64,000 nucleotides of DNA, from assembly GCA_030427485.1 (NCBI GenBank), contig JAUICG010000013.1, forward strand, positions 1 through 64,000, given 5' to 3'. Under the pieces are notes generated by a model that worked only from the letters and a program-made list of their open reading frames with translations, searched no databases and had not been told where the DNA came from. A program made the translations under genes and the position numbers. Of the stretch, positions 17,424-26,693 are shown in pieces (the first letter of the stretch is position 1; every line of letters starts with the position of its first letter). Source of the stretch: Gammaproteobacteria bacterium. GTDB taxonomy: Bacteria > Pseudomonadota > Gammaproteobacteria > Pseudomonadales > Halieaceae.

Positions 17424-17822
17424 ATGGAATACAACCCGGAAGTACACAGCATAGAATGCCCCAAGTGTGGGCACGGCATGGATGAAATCTCCTATGGTGG
17501 CGACCTGTTGATTGACCGCTGCACCAACTGCGAGGGAATGTGGTTCGATCAGGGAGAGGCGGATCTGCTCAAGGCCAAGTGGATGGGTGATGCGTTGGAC
17601 ACAGGCAAAGCCAGCAAGGGCAAGAAATGGGATTCAGTCAAAGACGCACCCTGTCCACGATGTGGAAAGACCATGGAAAAAGCCGCGGACCCCGACCAGC
17701 CCCATATCTGGTACGAAGTCTGCAAGGACCACGGCATGTTCATGGACGCTGGAGAATTTACCGATTACAAGCACGAGACCCTGTCGGACTGGTTTCGCAG
17801 CCTGATCAAGGGCTTGCGCTGA
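17424..17822 (+). CDS. Zinc-ribbon (TFIIB-type) protein, full copy
   Basis: A 132-residue protein with two ribbon halves: CPKC ... CTNC (about residues 12-36) and PCPRCGK followed by CKDHG (about 77-105), ending in a basic tail (LIKGLR). It is the complete paralogue of the gene cut at position 1, in the opposite orientation; most conserved blocks are shared, including FMDAGEF. An in-frame GTG at 17409 exists, but the ATG at 17424 has GGAGAG seven bases upstream. Its function is unknown. The cysteine pattern supports metal binding and possibly nucleic-acid or protein contact. Confidence 0.88.
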   Translation: MEYNPEVHSIECPKCGHGMDEISYGGDLLIDRCTNCEGMWFDQGEADLLKAKWMGDALDTGKASKGKKWDSVKDAPCPRCGKTMEKAADPDQPHIWYEVCKDHGMFMDAGEFTDYKHETLSDWFRSLIKGLR

Positions 17823-17869
17823 GCGCGGCGGCTACCGCCACCGCCAGGCCAATAAACTCCACACAGGCG

Positions 17870-18928
17870 TCACCACGTATAACCGAGGCGGAATCTGTAG
17901 GTTTGATCCAGATCGTCCACCTCGTCGACCGCCCCTGAGTCATACTCAAACAGCACCTCGACCGCAGCCTCGATCTGCCACAGCAGTGGATAGGACAATC
18001 CGAATGTGGAGTTGACAATGACATCCGAGGTGTCCTTCAGATTCCATATGCCATCCTGATTGAAATACAGCGAGGAGTCCCCGCCCAGATAGTCACTGGA
18101 TGCTTGAATGCTCCAGTTGCTGGCGCCGTAATCGTCATCCTCGGCCATGTTGTATTCTTCGGTCACATAGGAGAAACCCAGTTCACCCTGCAGTGAAAAT
18201 ATCGGCTCGTCATAGAACTGGCGACCGAAGTAAGGTCCGACCAGATACCGAAGATCGAGATCCTGGAATTTGTCTTTCTCTGCCTGCACCAGCATACCCA
18301 CGTAGTTGGGGTCTTCAAGGAAGTAGTCATACTTGCCGCTCACTCGCCAGTTGTCAGCGGTTTTAGTGCCGTCCGACTCATCGGTCTCACCGCTCGCTTT
18401 CACCGTATAGCGATCCTCCACACTGCGCCATTTGGATTCAAGCCTGTAATCGAGTTCGTCGGTATCGGTGTTGCCGCGTTGCCTGACCAACGCGAAGCCA
18501 ATACTGCCCGTCCAGCGATACCCCTGGCCCAGTTCCCACGGTTCCGGATTGACCACCAGCAGGTCCTCCAGTGGGTAGGTCTGCCCGGGCTCCGACAGCA
18601 CCAGTTGCTCCTCGGATATCACCAGGCTCGAGTCTCGCTGCACGGAATCGTCAGCCATCAGGATTACGACCGGATCCTGGGTGTTTACCGACTTGATCTG
18701 CGCAAGGTCCACCTCAAGCGTACCGGCGAAATCGGTTTCGATAGTAACCACGCCGTCCCTGGAACCGGTCACGGCGCCGAGTAGTCGCGAACCATTCTTC
18801 AGCAGGATTTCATCCTGCGCTGTTGCATCGGATTCGGCTTTTGCAAATACCGCTATGAAGATGGACAGCAGCAAGGCCAGCGACCGGCTTCGCGGAACTT
18901 TTGGTAACATCATTGTTTTTGCACCCAT
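17870..18928 (-). CDS. DUF481 outer-membrane beta-barrel protein
   Basis: A protein of about 352 residues with a signal peptide ([18 protein letters not shown]). A short domain follows ([29 protein letters not shown]), seen in many DUF481 proteins. Then comes a long region of alternating hydrophobic strands rich in Tyr/Trp, ending in an aromatic residue (FRLGYTW) as beta-barrels do. DUF481 proteins are often salt- or stress-induced and of unknown function. Several starts are possible (18946, 18928, 18913); none has a strong ribosome-binding site, and 18928 is a compromise. It is divergent from glutathione reductase. Confidence 0.85.
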   Translation of the reverse strand: MGAKTMMLPKVPRSRSLALLLSIFIAVFAKAESDATAQDEILLKNGSRLLGAVTGSRDGVVTIETDFAGTLEVDLAQIKSVNTQDPVVILMADDSVQRDSSLVISEEQLVLSEPGQTYPLEDLLVVNPEPWELGQGYRWTGSIGFALVRQRGNTDTDELDYRLESKWRSVEDRYTVKASGETDESDGTKTADNWRVSGKYDYFLEDPNYVGMLVQAEKDKFQDLDLRYLVGPYFGRQFYDEPIFSLQGELGFSYVTEEYNMAEDDDYGASNWSIQASSDYLGGDSSLYFNQDGIWNLKDTSDVIVNSTFGLSYPLLWQIEAAVEVLFEYDSGAVDEVDDLDQTYRFRLGYTW

Positions 18929-19114
18929 TCTGATTTGGATTCTCATTCAATATTCGTTTTACGGGGGCATAATAAAAAAAACACCTTGAGCTTTCCACCT
19001 GGCATTGAATTATTCTCATCCGTGCCAGACCGCACCAGTGAATGCAGCGAGTCAGCAATGGTGCCAAACGAACCCGGGCTGGTAGACTTGCCCACAGTTT
19101 TCGAGGAGATCCAT

Positions 19115-20473
19115 GTGAGCAAGTTTGACTACGACCTGTTTGTAATCGGCGCCGGTTCTGGCGGCGTGCGGGCTGCCCGGATGGCAGCGGGGTTCGGCGC
19201 GAAAGTCGCAATTGCGGAGGATCGCTACATGGGCGGCACCTGCGTCAATGTCGGTTGCGTACCGAAGAAACTCTACGTGTACGCGGCAGAATACGGCAAG
19301 GGTTTCGCGGACGCACGCGGATTCGGCTGGCATAGCGAGGCCCCGCGCTTTGACTGGACAACACTGCGCGAGAACAAGAAAGCTGAAATTTCACGCCTGA
19401 ACGCGATTTATCGCAATCTACTGGACGGTACGGGTGCCGTGGTGGTGGACGGGCGAGCGCGCATTATCGACCCGCATACCGTGGCGGTCGGGGAGACCCG
19501 TTACACCGCGGAAAAATTGCTTATCGCTACCGGTGGCTGGCCCCATATCCCCGATTTCCCCGGCAGTGAGTACGCGCTAAGTTCAAACGAGATATTCGAC
19601 CTCGACAGCTTTCCCGACCGGGTGGTGATTGTCGGCGGCGGCTATATTGCCGTGGAATTCGCCGGGATATTCAACGGCCTCGGCGCGCAGACGACACAGC
19701 TCTATCGCGGACCGCTGTTTCTTCGGGGATTCGATACCGATATCCGCGCCCATGCCGCTCGGGAAATAGCAAAAAGCGGGGTGGACCTGCGCTTCGAGGT
19801 AAATGTCGAATCGATCAGTCGGGACGCGGACGCTTTGACACTGCAATTAACGGATGATTCGGTAATTCAGGCCGACGCTGTACTGTACGCCACCGGGCGC
19901 AAGGCCAATCTCGAAGGACTGGGTCTGGAAAACGTGAACGTCAACGTGAATGAGCACGGCGCCATCGAGGTCGACGAGAACTACAGCACCAGCGAGCCCG
20001 GCATCTTTGCGCTGGGGGATGTCACCGGGGGCCTTGAGTTGACACCGGTCGCCCTCGCCGAGGGGATGGCGTTCGCGAGGCGTAACTTCGGCGGCCTGGA
20101 GAAACCGGTGGCGTACGACTTCATACCCACGGCCGTGTTTTGCCAGCCCCCCATCGGTACTGTCGGCTATACCGAAGAGGAGGCGCGCGGAAAGTTTGGC
20201 GATATCACCCTGTTTAAGTCCAGTTTCCGCCCGATGAAGCACACGATAAGCGGCCGTGACGAAAAGACCTTTATGAAAGTCATTGTCGACACCGCCACCG
20301 ACCGTGTAGTCGGTGTGCATATGATGGGCCCCGATGCGGGGGAAATCATCCAGGGCATCGCCATCGCAATGCGCGCCGGCGCCACCAAGGCGATTTTTGA
20401 CGCAACAATCGGTATCCACCCTACCACCGCGGAAGAGTTTGTCACCCTGCGCGAGCCCTGGCTCCAGGACTGA
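19115..20473 (+). CDS. gor: Glutathione reductase
   Basis: A 452-residue NADPH:glutathione-disulfide oxidoreductase. It shows the FAD fold [13 protein letters not shown], the redox disulfide [13 protein letters not shown], the NADPH fold [12 protein letters not shown] with the nearby arginines typical of NADPH preference, and the C-terminal HPTTAEEF with the catalytic His-Glu. The frame is open well upstream, but the GTG at 19115 has GAGGAGA five bases before it and places the FAD motif at the normal distance, so it is chosen. It keeps glutathione reduced in the cytoplasm. The TauE/SafE gene follows after two bases, so the two are co-transcribed. Confidence 0.95.
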   Translation: MSKFDYDLFVIGAGSGGVRAARMAAGFGAKVAIAEDRYMGGTCVNVGCVPKKLYVYAAEYGKGFADARGFGWHSEAPRFDWTTLRENKKAEISRLNAIYRNLLDGTGAVVVDGRARIIDPHTVAVGETRYTAEKLLIATGGWPHIPDFPGSEYALSSNEIFDLDSFPDRVVIVGGGYIAVEFAGIFNGLGAQTTQLYRGPLFLRGFDTDIRAHAAREIAKSGVDLRFEVNVESISRDADALTLQLTDDSVIQADAVLYATGRKANLEGLGLENVNVNVNEHGAIEVDENYSTSEPGIFALGDVTGGLELTPVALAEGMAFARRNFGGLEKPVAYDFIPTAVFCQPPIGTVGYTEEEARGKFGDITLFKSSFRPMKHTISGRDEKTFMKVIVDTATDRVVGVHMMGPDAGEIIQGIAIAMRAGATKAIFDATIGIHPTTAEEFVTLREPWLQD

Positions 20474-20475
20474 GC

Positions 20476-21234
20476 ATGGCGTTTGAGCTCTGGCAGATTG
20501 GACTGATCGCCGTCGTCGGCATCGCCAGCGGATTCCTGAACGTGGTCGCCGGTGGGGGCTCGCTGCTCACCGTCCCGGTGATGGTATTCATGGGCATACC
20601 GGGGCCGGTGGCCAACGGTACCAATCGTATCGGCATCCTTGCGCAAAACATTACCTCGGTGGTGACTTTCGCGCGCTCTGGTTTCAAGGATTTCAGGCTC
20701 AGCCTGAGCCTTTCCGCGTGCGCCATCCCCGGCGCTGTCGCCGGCGCGCTGATCGGTGTAAATCTTGAGGGCATCTGGTTCAACAGGGTGCTGGCGCTGA
20801 TTATGCTCGGGGTCATGGTGGTCATGCACTTTGACCGCAACCCCGCGGCGCGAGCCGCCAACCACCAACCGTCTTCACGCCAAATGCTGCACGGCCATCT
20901 GCTGATGGTCGGCGTGGGTTTCTGGGGAGGGTTTATACAGCTCGGCGTGGGTTTTATTATCATGCCCGTGCTGAACCGCGTGATGGGGCTGGACCTGGTG
21001 CGAACCAATATGCACAAGGTATTTATCATCGCCATCTATACCATCGTCGCCCTGGCGATCTTCGCCGGGCAGCTGGAACTGCTGTGGATGCTGGGTATCG
21101 CACTGGCCGTAGGTAATTCGATCGGCGGCTATCTCGGCGCCCGTTTCACTATCAGCAAAGGCGAACAAATGATCCGCAGGGTGCTAAACCTGGTACTGCT
21201 AGTTTTTGTAATTAAGCTACTATTCGACTTCTAG
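20476..21234 (+). CDS. TauE/SafE family membrane permease
   Basis: A 252-residue protein with about eight membrane spans in two repeat halves. The family-type Gly-rich segments are GFLNVVAGGGSLLTVPVM and, in the second half, GFWGGFIQLGVGFIIMP. Members export sulfite, sulfoacetate or other small organosulfur anions. Immediate linkage to glutathione reductase suggests a connection with sulfur or thiol metabolism, but that is only context. The start ATG lies two bases after the gor stop. Confidence 0.88.
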   Translation: MAFELWQIGLIAVVGIASGFLNVVAGGGSLLTVPVMVFMGIPGPVANGTNRIGILAQNITSVVTFARSGFKDFRLSLSLSACAIPGAVAGALIGVNLEGIWFNRVLALIMLGVMVVMHFDRNPAARAANHQPSSRQMLHGHLLMVGVGFWGGFIQLGVGFIIMPVLNRVMGLDLVRTNMHKVFIIAIYTIVALAIFAGQLELLWMLGIALAVGNSIGGYLGARFTISKGEQMIRRVLNLVLLVFVIKLLFDF

Positions 21235-21296
21235 CGCTGTAATCGGTGCTATACCATACCCGTTTCGACACGACGATCCCGACGACTGTCAGCCGT

Positions 21297-22229
21297 ATGA
21301 TTGAAGTACAAGCCCTGACGCGCCTCTACGGCACAACCACGGCAGTGAAGAACGTATCCTTCTCTATCGCCAGCGGTGAGATCGTAGGCCTGCTGGGGCA
21401 CAATGGCGCCGGCAAGACCACCATCATGAGAATGCTCAGCGGCTACCTCGAGCCCTCTGATGGCAGTATCCGTATAGACGGCGAGAATCCCGCCGGAGAC
21501 ACCCGTGCGGTACAGCGGCAACTCGGCTACCTACCCGAAAACCTGCCGGTGTACCCGCAGATGCTGGTCGCCGACTATCTGGACTACGCCGCCACGCTCA
21601 AGGGCATTGCCGCCTCGCAGCGCATGGCCGCAGTGCGCGAAGCGCTGCTGGCTGCCGATCTCGCCCAGCGCGCGCTGGACCCGATCCATATCCTGTCACG
21701 GGGCTTCAGACAGCGTGTGGGCGTAGCCCAGGCGATTTTGGGGCAACCGAACCTGCTGATTCTCGATGAACCGACCCATGGCCTCGATCCAAACCAGGCA
21801 GAGCATATGCGGCGCCTGATCAAGCGCCTGGCACGACGAACCACCATTATTCTTTCCACGCATATCATGCAGGAGGTTGACGCCGTCTGTGACCGCGTGC
21901 TGATGCTCCGTAACGGTCAGTTGGCCCTGGACCAGAGCCTCGTCGAACTGCACCAGAGCAACGCCCTGGTGCTACGCACCAGCACCACCGAACAACCTCT
22001 TGCGACCTGCCTGCAGGCGTTGCCCCAGATCGCGTCACTGGATGCACCGGTTCGCGACGATGGCTTTTTGCATTTTGATCTGCAGTTGCACCCTGACGCC
22101 GACACAGACGCCGCGGCCAACGCCATCGCGCAATGTGTACTCAGGGCGGGTGCGCAGTTGTACCAGCTGCAGGTCGTACCGCGTGCGCTGGACGCGGTGT
22201 TCCGTGAGGTGAATGACAGTGGCGACTAA
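21297..22229 (+). CDS. ABC exporter ATPase, GldA-like
   Basis: A 310-residue ATP-binding subunit. It has Walker A GHNGAGKT, the Q-loop around YLPENLPVYPQM, signature LSRGFRQRVG, Walker B LLILDEP and the H-loop STHIMQEV. The C-terminal 80 residues are a degenerate regulatory domain. It belongs to the family that includes GldA and bacitracin/NosF-type exporters. No clear ribosome-binding site precedes the ATG; an in-frame TTG/CTG upstream looks less likely. Its end overlaps the permease start by 17 bases, as in a coupled operon. Confidence 0.9.
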   Translation: MIEVQALTRLYGTTTAVKNVSFSIASGEIVGLLGHNGAGKTTIMRMLSGYLEPSDGSIRIDGENPAGDTRAVQRQLGYLPENLPVYPQMLVADYLDYAATLKGIAASQRMAAVREALLAADLAQRALDPIHILSRGFRQRVGVAQAILGQPNLLILDEPTHGLDPNQAEHMRRLIKRLARRTTIILSTHIMQEVDAVCDRVLMLRNGQLALDQSLVELHQSNALVLRTSTTEQPLATCLQALPQIASLDAPVRDDGFLHFDLQLHPDADTDAAANAIAQCVLRAGAQLYQLQVVPRALDAVFREVNDSGD

Positions 22230-25050
22230 TTCCGCCCTGCGCCGCGTCGCGCAGAAGGAAGTGCGGCTGTTCTTTTCGTCGCCCGTCGCATGGTTGTTCC
22301 TGGCAACATTTGCCACCGCTACCGGGTTCATATTTTTCTGGGTAGAGTCTTTTTTCGCGCGCAACATCGCCGATATACGACCCCTGTTCGAATGGATGCC
22401 GGTGTTATTGATTTTCCTGTGCGCGAGCCTGACCATGCGCATGTGGAGCGAGGAGCGGCAGAACGGCACGCTGGAGCACATACTCACCCTGCCAGCCGCT
22501 CTCTGGCAGTTCGTCATCGGCAAGTTCTGGGCCTGTTTAACGCTGCTGTTACTGGCACTGATCAGTACATTGCCCCTGCCCATTACCGTGTCGCTTGTTG
22601 CAAACCTGGACTGGGGGCCGGTGTATGGCGGCTATCTGGCAACAGTGTTGCTTGGGGCCACCTACCTGGCTATCGGGCTGTTTGTCTCCGCGCGCACTGA
22701 GAATCCCATCGTCAGCCTGATCGCCACCGTGGTGATGTGCTCTACTCTCTACCTGCTGGGCAGCGCGATGTTCACCGGCTTTTTCGATGTCCGGACCGGG
22801 GAGATTCTGCGCCTGCTGGGAAGCGGGGCCAGATTTGAAAGCATTAATCGGGGAATCATCGACCTGCGAGACCTGCTCTACTACTGCAGCCTGACGATCG
22901 CGTTCCTGGCGCTCAATATTGTTGTGCTGGAAAAACAACGATGGGCAAAACGCGCCGGCACCGCTCGACAGCGCGCCTGGCGCTCTGGCATCGCCCTGCT
23001 CCTGGGCAACCTGTTGCTGGCCAATGTCTGGCTCCCCGAACTCCCCGCCGTACGCCTGGACTTGACCGAAGGGAAATTGTTTACGGTCTCGCAACCAACC
23101 CACATTGTCCTCAATGAGTTACAGGAACCGCTTCTGATACGCGGTTATTTCAGCGACCAGACACATTCCCTGCTGGCACCACTGGTACCCCAGCTAAAGG
23201 ATCTGCTGCGCGAGTACGAGGTGGCCGGCAAGGGCAAGGTCCGGGTTGAATTTGTGGACCCCGCCGAGGACCCCGAGACGGAGCGGGAGGCAAATGTTCG
23301 CTACGGTATCTCGGCCACGCCTTTTCACATTGCCGATCGACACCAGTCCTCGCTGGTCAATGCGTACTTCAATATCCTTGTCGCCTACGGCAGCGAACAC
23401 AGGTCGCTGGGGTTTGCCGATCTTATCGAAGTGCACACTTCGCCCAAGGCCACCGCCGAGGTCAAGTTGCGCAATCCGGAGTACGATATCAGCCACGCCA
23501 TCAAAAAAGTCATTTTCGATTATCGCTCCGGTGCCAACCTGTTTGACAGCATTGCCGAACCAGTTGAGTTTATAGGCTATGTATCGGCCGAGGAACGACT
23601 ACCGGACTATTTGCGATCTTACAAGGAAGCGATTCTTCCGCAACTGGAACTGGCCGAGCAGAACTCCAACGGCAAGTTCAGTTTTCGCTTCATTGACCCG
23701 GAGGCGCATGACGGTTCCGTCGCCAAACGGATCGCGGAGCGATGGGGCTTCAAACCCATGGCAATCTCCGAGACTGACACTGAAACATTCCACTTCTATA
23801 TGACGCTGGCGGATCCACAACAAGTGGTGGAACTTCCTACGGAAAACTTCAATCCCGCATCGTTTCGTTTGATCCTGGACTCCGGTTTAAAGCGGTTTGC
23901 ACCGGGTTTGACCAGAATTGTCGCACTCGCATTACCCGCCCAGACTCCGGCGCAAGCCGGCGCCAGTGCCGACGAACCCACGTTTAGCAACCTGGAACGC
24001 GCCATATCCGGAGATTACAGCATTCGCCTGGAAGACCTGTCTGACAGCAGCGTTACACCCGAAGCAGACATACTGGCGGTAGTCGCCCCGCAGGACCTCG
24101 ATGAAGAATCAATCTTCGCCATTGACCAGTTCCTGATGCGCGGCGGCACAGTCATCCTGGCAACCTCTCCGTTTACTGCAGACACCGGCGGCGCCGCACT
24201 GAAACTGCGAGAGCGCAACAGCGGCCTGCAGGACTGGCTGCAGCACAATGGCCTGAACATCGGGGATACGCTGGTGCTGGATACGCAGAGTTCGAGCTTC
24301 CATGCCCCCGTTTCCAGGGCGTCCGGCAACTATGATTTTCAGGAACTGCAACTGATTGATTACCCCTACTTTATCGATCTGCGGTCGCCCGGCCTGGCAC
24401 CCAACCACGCCGCGACGGGCAGCCTGCCACAGCTAACCATGGCCTGGGCCTCTCCCATAACAGTACAACGGGATACCGGAAGGCATATTTCCGTACTGCT
24501 AAAAAGTTCGCCAAACGCCTGGCAGCGCAAGAGCAAAGATGTCATGCCGACGATCGATGCCAATGGGATCAGCAACTTGCGCGCGCCACCTGACGGCAAG
24601 CGCTCCTCGCGCAATCTCGGTGTGGTGATGCAGGGGCGTTTCACATCATTCTTCGCAGACCGGGAACAACACTCGCCGGGTGCGAACAAGCCCGGTGGAG
24701 TACTCGACCGGTCACCGGAATCCGCGCGCATAGTGTTGTACTCGTCCAACGACTTCATGAGTGACAGGGTTCTCAAAAGTCTTGTCGCGGTAAGCGGCAC
24801 ACAGTACCTGGGACCGGTGGATCTGTTCATGAACACCCTGGACTGGGCGTTACAGGATGAACAGTTGTTACAGATTCGATCACGCGCCCATTTCAACCGC
24901 ACCCTTCCGCCGATGGAGCGCCGGGCGCAACTACTGATCGAGTATATTAACTACGGCTTCGCACTGTTATGGCTGGTGTTGCTGGCGATGGCCGCATGGC
25001 TGCAACGCAAGCTGCTGCGACGACGATATCGCAAGGGGCTGTCTCTGTGA
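22213..25050 (+). CDS. GldF-GldG fusion: ABC permease with large extracytoplasmic domain
   Basis: A 945-residue protein joining two parts usually encoded separately. Residues 1-240 are a six-span ABC-2 permease like GldF (QKEVRLFFSSPVAWLF, SEERQNGTLEHILTLP). After a further span near 255-275 comes a 600-residue GldG-like auxiliary domain with TEGKLFTVSQPTHIVL, and a final span near 920 with a basic tail. Such systems are essential for gliding in Bacteroidetes, but in Proteobacteria their cargo is unknown. GAGGTGA precedes the ATG. A GTG start at 22219 is a weaker alternative. Confidence 0.88.
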   Translation: MTVATNSALRRVAQKEVRLFFSSPVAWLFLATFATATGFIFFWVESFFARNIADIRPLFEWMPVLLIFLCASLTMRMWSEERQNGTLEHILTLPAALWQFVIGKFWACLTLLLLALISTLPLPITVSLVANLDWGPVYGGYLATVLLGATYLAIGLFVSARTENPIVSLIATVVMCSTLYLLGSAMFTGFFDVRTGEILRLLGSGARFESINRGIIDLRDLLYYCSLTIAFLALNIVVLEKQRWAKRAGTARQRAWRSGIALLLGNLLLANVWLPELPAVRLDLTEGKLFTVSQPTHIVLNELQEPLLIRGYFSDQTHSLLAPLVPQLKDLLREYEVAGKGKVRVEFVDPAEDPETEREANVRYGISATPFHIADRHQSSLVNAYFNILVAYGSEHRSLGFADLIEVHTSPKATAEVKLRNPEYDISHAIKKVIFDYRSGANLFDSIAEPVEFIGYVSAEERLPDYLRSYKEAILPQLELAEQNSNGKFSFRFIDPEAHDGSVAKRIAERWGFKPMAISETDTETFHFYMTLADPQQVVELPTENFNPASFRLILDSGLKRFAPGLTRIVALALPAQTPAQAGASADEPTFSNLERAISGDYSIRLEDLSDSSVTPEADILAVVAPQDLDEESIFAIDQFLMRGGTVILATSPFTADTGGAALKLRERNSGLQDWLQHNGLNIGDTLVLDTQSSSFHAPVSRASGNYDFQELQLIDYPYFIDLRSPGLAPNHAATGSLPQLTMAWASPITVQRDTGRHISVLLKSSPNAWQRKSKDVMPTIDANGISNLRAPPDGKRSSRNLGVVMQGRFTSFFADREQHSPGANKPGGVLDRSPESARIVLYSSNDFMSDRVLKSLVAVSGTQYLGPVDLFMNTLDWALQDEQLLQIRSRAHFNRTLPPMERRAQLLIEYINYGFALLWLVLLAMAAWLQRKLLRRRYRKGLSL

Positions 25051-25946
25051 ACCGCTGGGTAGCTGCGCTGCTCCTCCTGCTGATAGTTCAGTGCGCTATC
25101 GTCACCGCCGTCTTCTGGCCAGACTCTCAACAGGGTGCTTCTGACAGATTGGCTTTTGCACCCTTTCCGGTAAACGCGATAGATGAACTGCATATCGGCG
25201 ACGAGTTCGACAACGAGGTCCTGTTGCAGCGCTCGGGCGATCAGTGGCTGCTGCCAACCCTGGAGAGTTTACCCGCCAGTAGCGCAAAGGTTAGCGAATT
25301 GCTGCATAAGCTGACGGCACCGTCGGGAAAGTGGCCGGTCGCCGCTTCTTCCGCTGCCCGCCAGCGCTTCCAGGTTGCCGACTACTATTATCAGAAGCGC
25401 CTGTCATTGATGTCCGGGGGGGAGAAGCTGGGCACCATTTATCTCGGTACCTCTCCGGGCTTTCGCAAAATTCACGCACGCAATAGTGAGCAGGATGCCA
25501 TTTACAGCATTACGCTCAGCCCCTCCGAGGTTCCCGCTGTCGGCGAGGAATGGCTAGACACCAGGCTGCTACAGGTTCGGGCACCACTGCGCATCGACAC
25601 TGACCTGTACAATCTATACTTCGAAAACGGACTCTGGCGATCCGCCACCGGGGGTGTTCCCGACGAAAGGGAGCTCGATACGCTGCTGTCCGCGCTTAAA
25701 AATCTTGAGGTTGACGGCGTGGCCAATGAGGATCTACAGCGCGAACTCGCTGCGACGGAGGCGGACCTCGTAGTCGAGATACAAAGCCTGGCGGGGAACG
25801 TTACACTGGAAATCGTTAGCTTACACGGGAAACACTATATTCACAGCAGCGAGTTCCCGCTGTTCTTTACATGCAGTGCCTACGATTCTGGCCGGCTGAC
25901 AGGAATAGACGCCGGCCTGATATCAGGAGAAGATAGCGCGCATTAA
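25047..25946 (+). CDS. DUF4340 protein of the Gld-like exporter
   Basis: A 299-residue protein with one N-terminal membrane span (WVAALLLLLIVQCAIVTAVF) and a long extracytoplasmic region. The GTG start at 25047 overlaps the permease stop by four bases (GTGA). The body shows repeated beta-rich units (TIYLGTSPGFRKIHARN, NLYFENGLWRS), matching the DUF4340 proteins that accompany GldG-like genes. It probably acts as an accessory factor in the same envelope complex. Function beyond this is not known. Confidence 0.8.
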   Translation: MNRWVAALLLLLIVQCAIVTAVFWPDSQQGASDRLAFAPFPVNAIDELHIGDEFDNEVLLQRSGDQWLLPTLESLPASSAKVSELLHKLTAPSGKWPVAASSAARQRFQVADYYYQKRLSLMSGGEKLGTIYLGTSPGFRKIHARNSEQDAIYSITLSPSEVPAVGEEWLDTRLLQVRAPLRIDTDLYNLYFENGLWRSATGGVPDERELDTLLSALKNLEVDGVANEDLQRELAATEADLVVEIQSLAGNVTLEIVSLHGKHYIHSSEFPLFFTCSAYDSGRLTGIDAGLISGEDSAH

Positions 25947-26005
25947 ACAACACTCAAGCTCGCTGCTGCGATCCGGGTAATGACACAGGCGACTGCAGGA
26001 AAATT

Positions 26006-26629
26006 ATGGACTGGGATATCGCGTTAAAGGAATTCATCACACTGTGGGTCGTTATCGATCCGATCGGAACGATACCGGTGTTCCTGGCAGTAACGGCGGG
26101 TCTCAGCAAGTCGCAGCAACACTTCATCGCGGTAAGATCGACATTGTACGCGGGTCTTATCCTGCTGTTCTTCATCGTCGGCGGACAGGTACTGCTGGAG
26201 GGCCTGAATATTCACCTGGAGGCATTCCAGATCGCCGGCGGCGTCGTACTGTTCCTGTTTGCAACCACGATGATCTTCGGGGACGGAAAACCCGCAACGG
26301 AGCAAAAGCAGTTCGACGGCAATATCGGCCACCTCGCAGTGTTTCCACTGGCAATACCTTCGCTGGCTTCACCCGGCGCTATGCTCTCCGTGGTGATGCT
26401 CACCGACAACCATCGTTATTCCATCGAGCAACAGGCAGTAACCGCGTCGATGATGGGCGCCGTGATAGTCAGCACACTGGTGTTGCTACTACTGGCCAAC
26501 CCGATTCAGCGAATCATCGGGACGGCCGGCGCCAGTATTATAAGCCGAGTGATGGGGCTGATTCTGGCGTCGGTTGCCGTCGACAATATCCTGCGCGCGG
26601 TCAATACCTATTTTAAACTCGGGTTATAG
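26006..26629 (+). CDS. MarC family membrane protein
   Basis: A 207-residue integral membrane protein with about six spans. It shows the MarC-family N-terminus FITLWVVIDPIGTIPVFLAVT, a conserved span segment and the loop FPLAIPSLASPGAM. Despite the name, the family's function is not settled and a role in multiple antibiotic resistance is not supported. AGGAAAA precedes the ATG. The first repeat element of the window follows 25 bases after its stop, between this gene and the convergent secreted-protein gene. Confidence 0.85.
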   Translation: MDWDIALKEFITLWVVIDPIGTIPVFLAVTAGLSKSQQHFIAVRSTLYAGLILLFFIVGGQVLLEGLNIHLEAFQIAGGVVLFLFATTMIFGDGKPATEQKQFDGNIGHLAVFPLAIPSLASPGAMLSVVMLTDNHRYSIEQQAVTASMMGAVIVSTLVLLLLANPIQRIIGTAGASIISRVMGLILASVAVDNILRAVNTYFKLGL

Positions 26630-26654
26630 CCCGTGCGCAGCGTTATCCGCGGCG

Positions 26655-26693
26655 ACTAGTACTCAATCAACTTGATATTGACGGAGTACTAGT
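26655..26693. repeat. Palindromic stop-codon repeat, copy A
   Basis: A 16-base left arm (26655-26670) pairs with 26678-26693, with two mismatches near the middle, around a 7-base loop. The outer ten base pairs (ACTAGTACTC/GAGTACTAGT) are perfect. The core TGATATTGACGGAGTACTAG at 26673-26692 is identical in copies B and C. The minus-strand gene's TAG stop (26689-26691) lies inside the right arm. There is no T run, so it is not a typical intrinsic terminator. Confidence 0.85.

Noticed and set aside
1..17822. Composite mobile element bounded by the zinc-ribbon paralogues
   Set aside because: No transposase, recombinase or terminal repeats were found, and the enclosed genes have the same composition as the rest of the window.
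26655..26693. Integron attC site as an explanation of the palindromic repeat
   Set aside because: The position after stop codons is similar, but the RYYYAAC and GTTRRRY boxes are missing, no integrase is present and the element is shorter than usual attC sites.
26655..26693. Ordinary intrinsic terminator as an explanation of the repeat
   Set aside because: No T run follows on either strand, and the core sequence, not just the structure, is conserved between copies.
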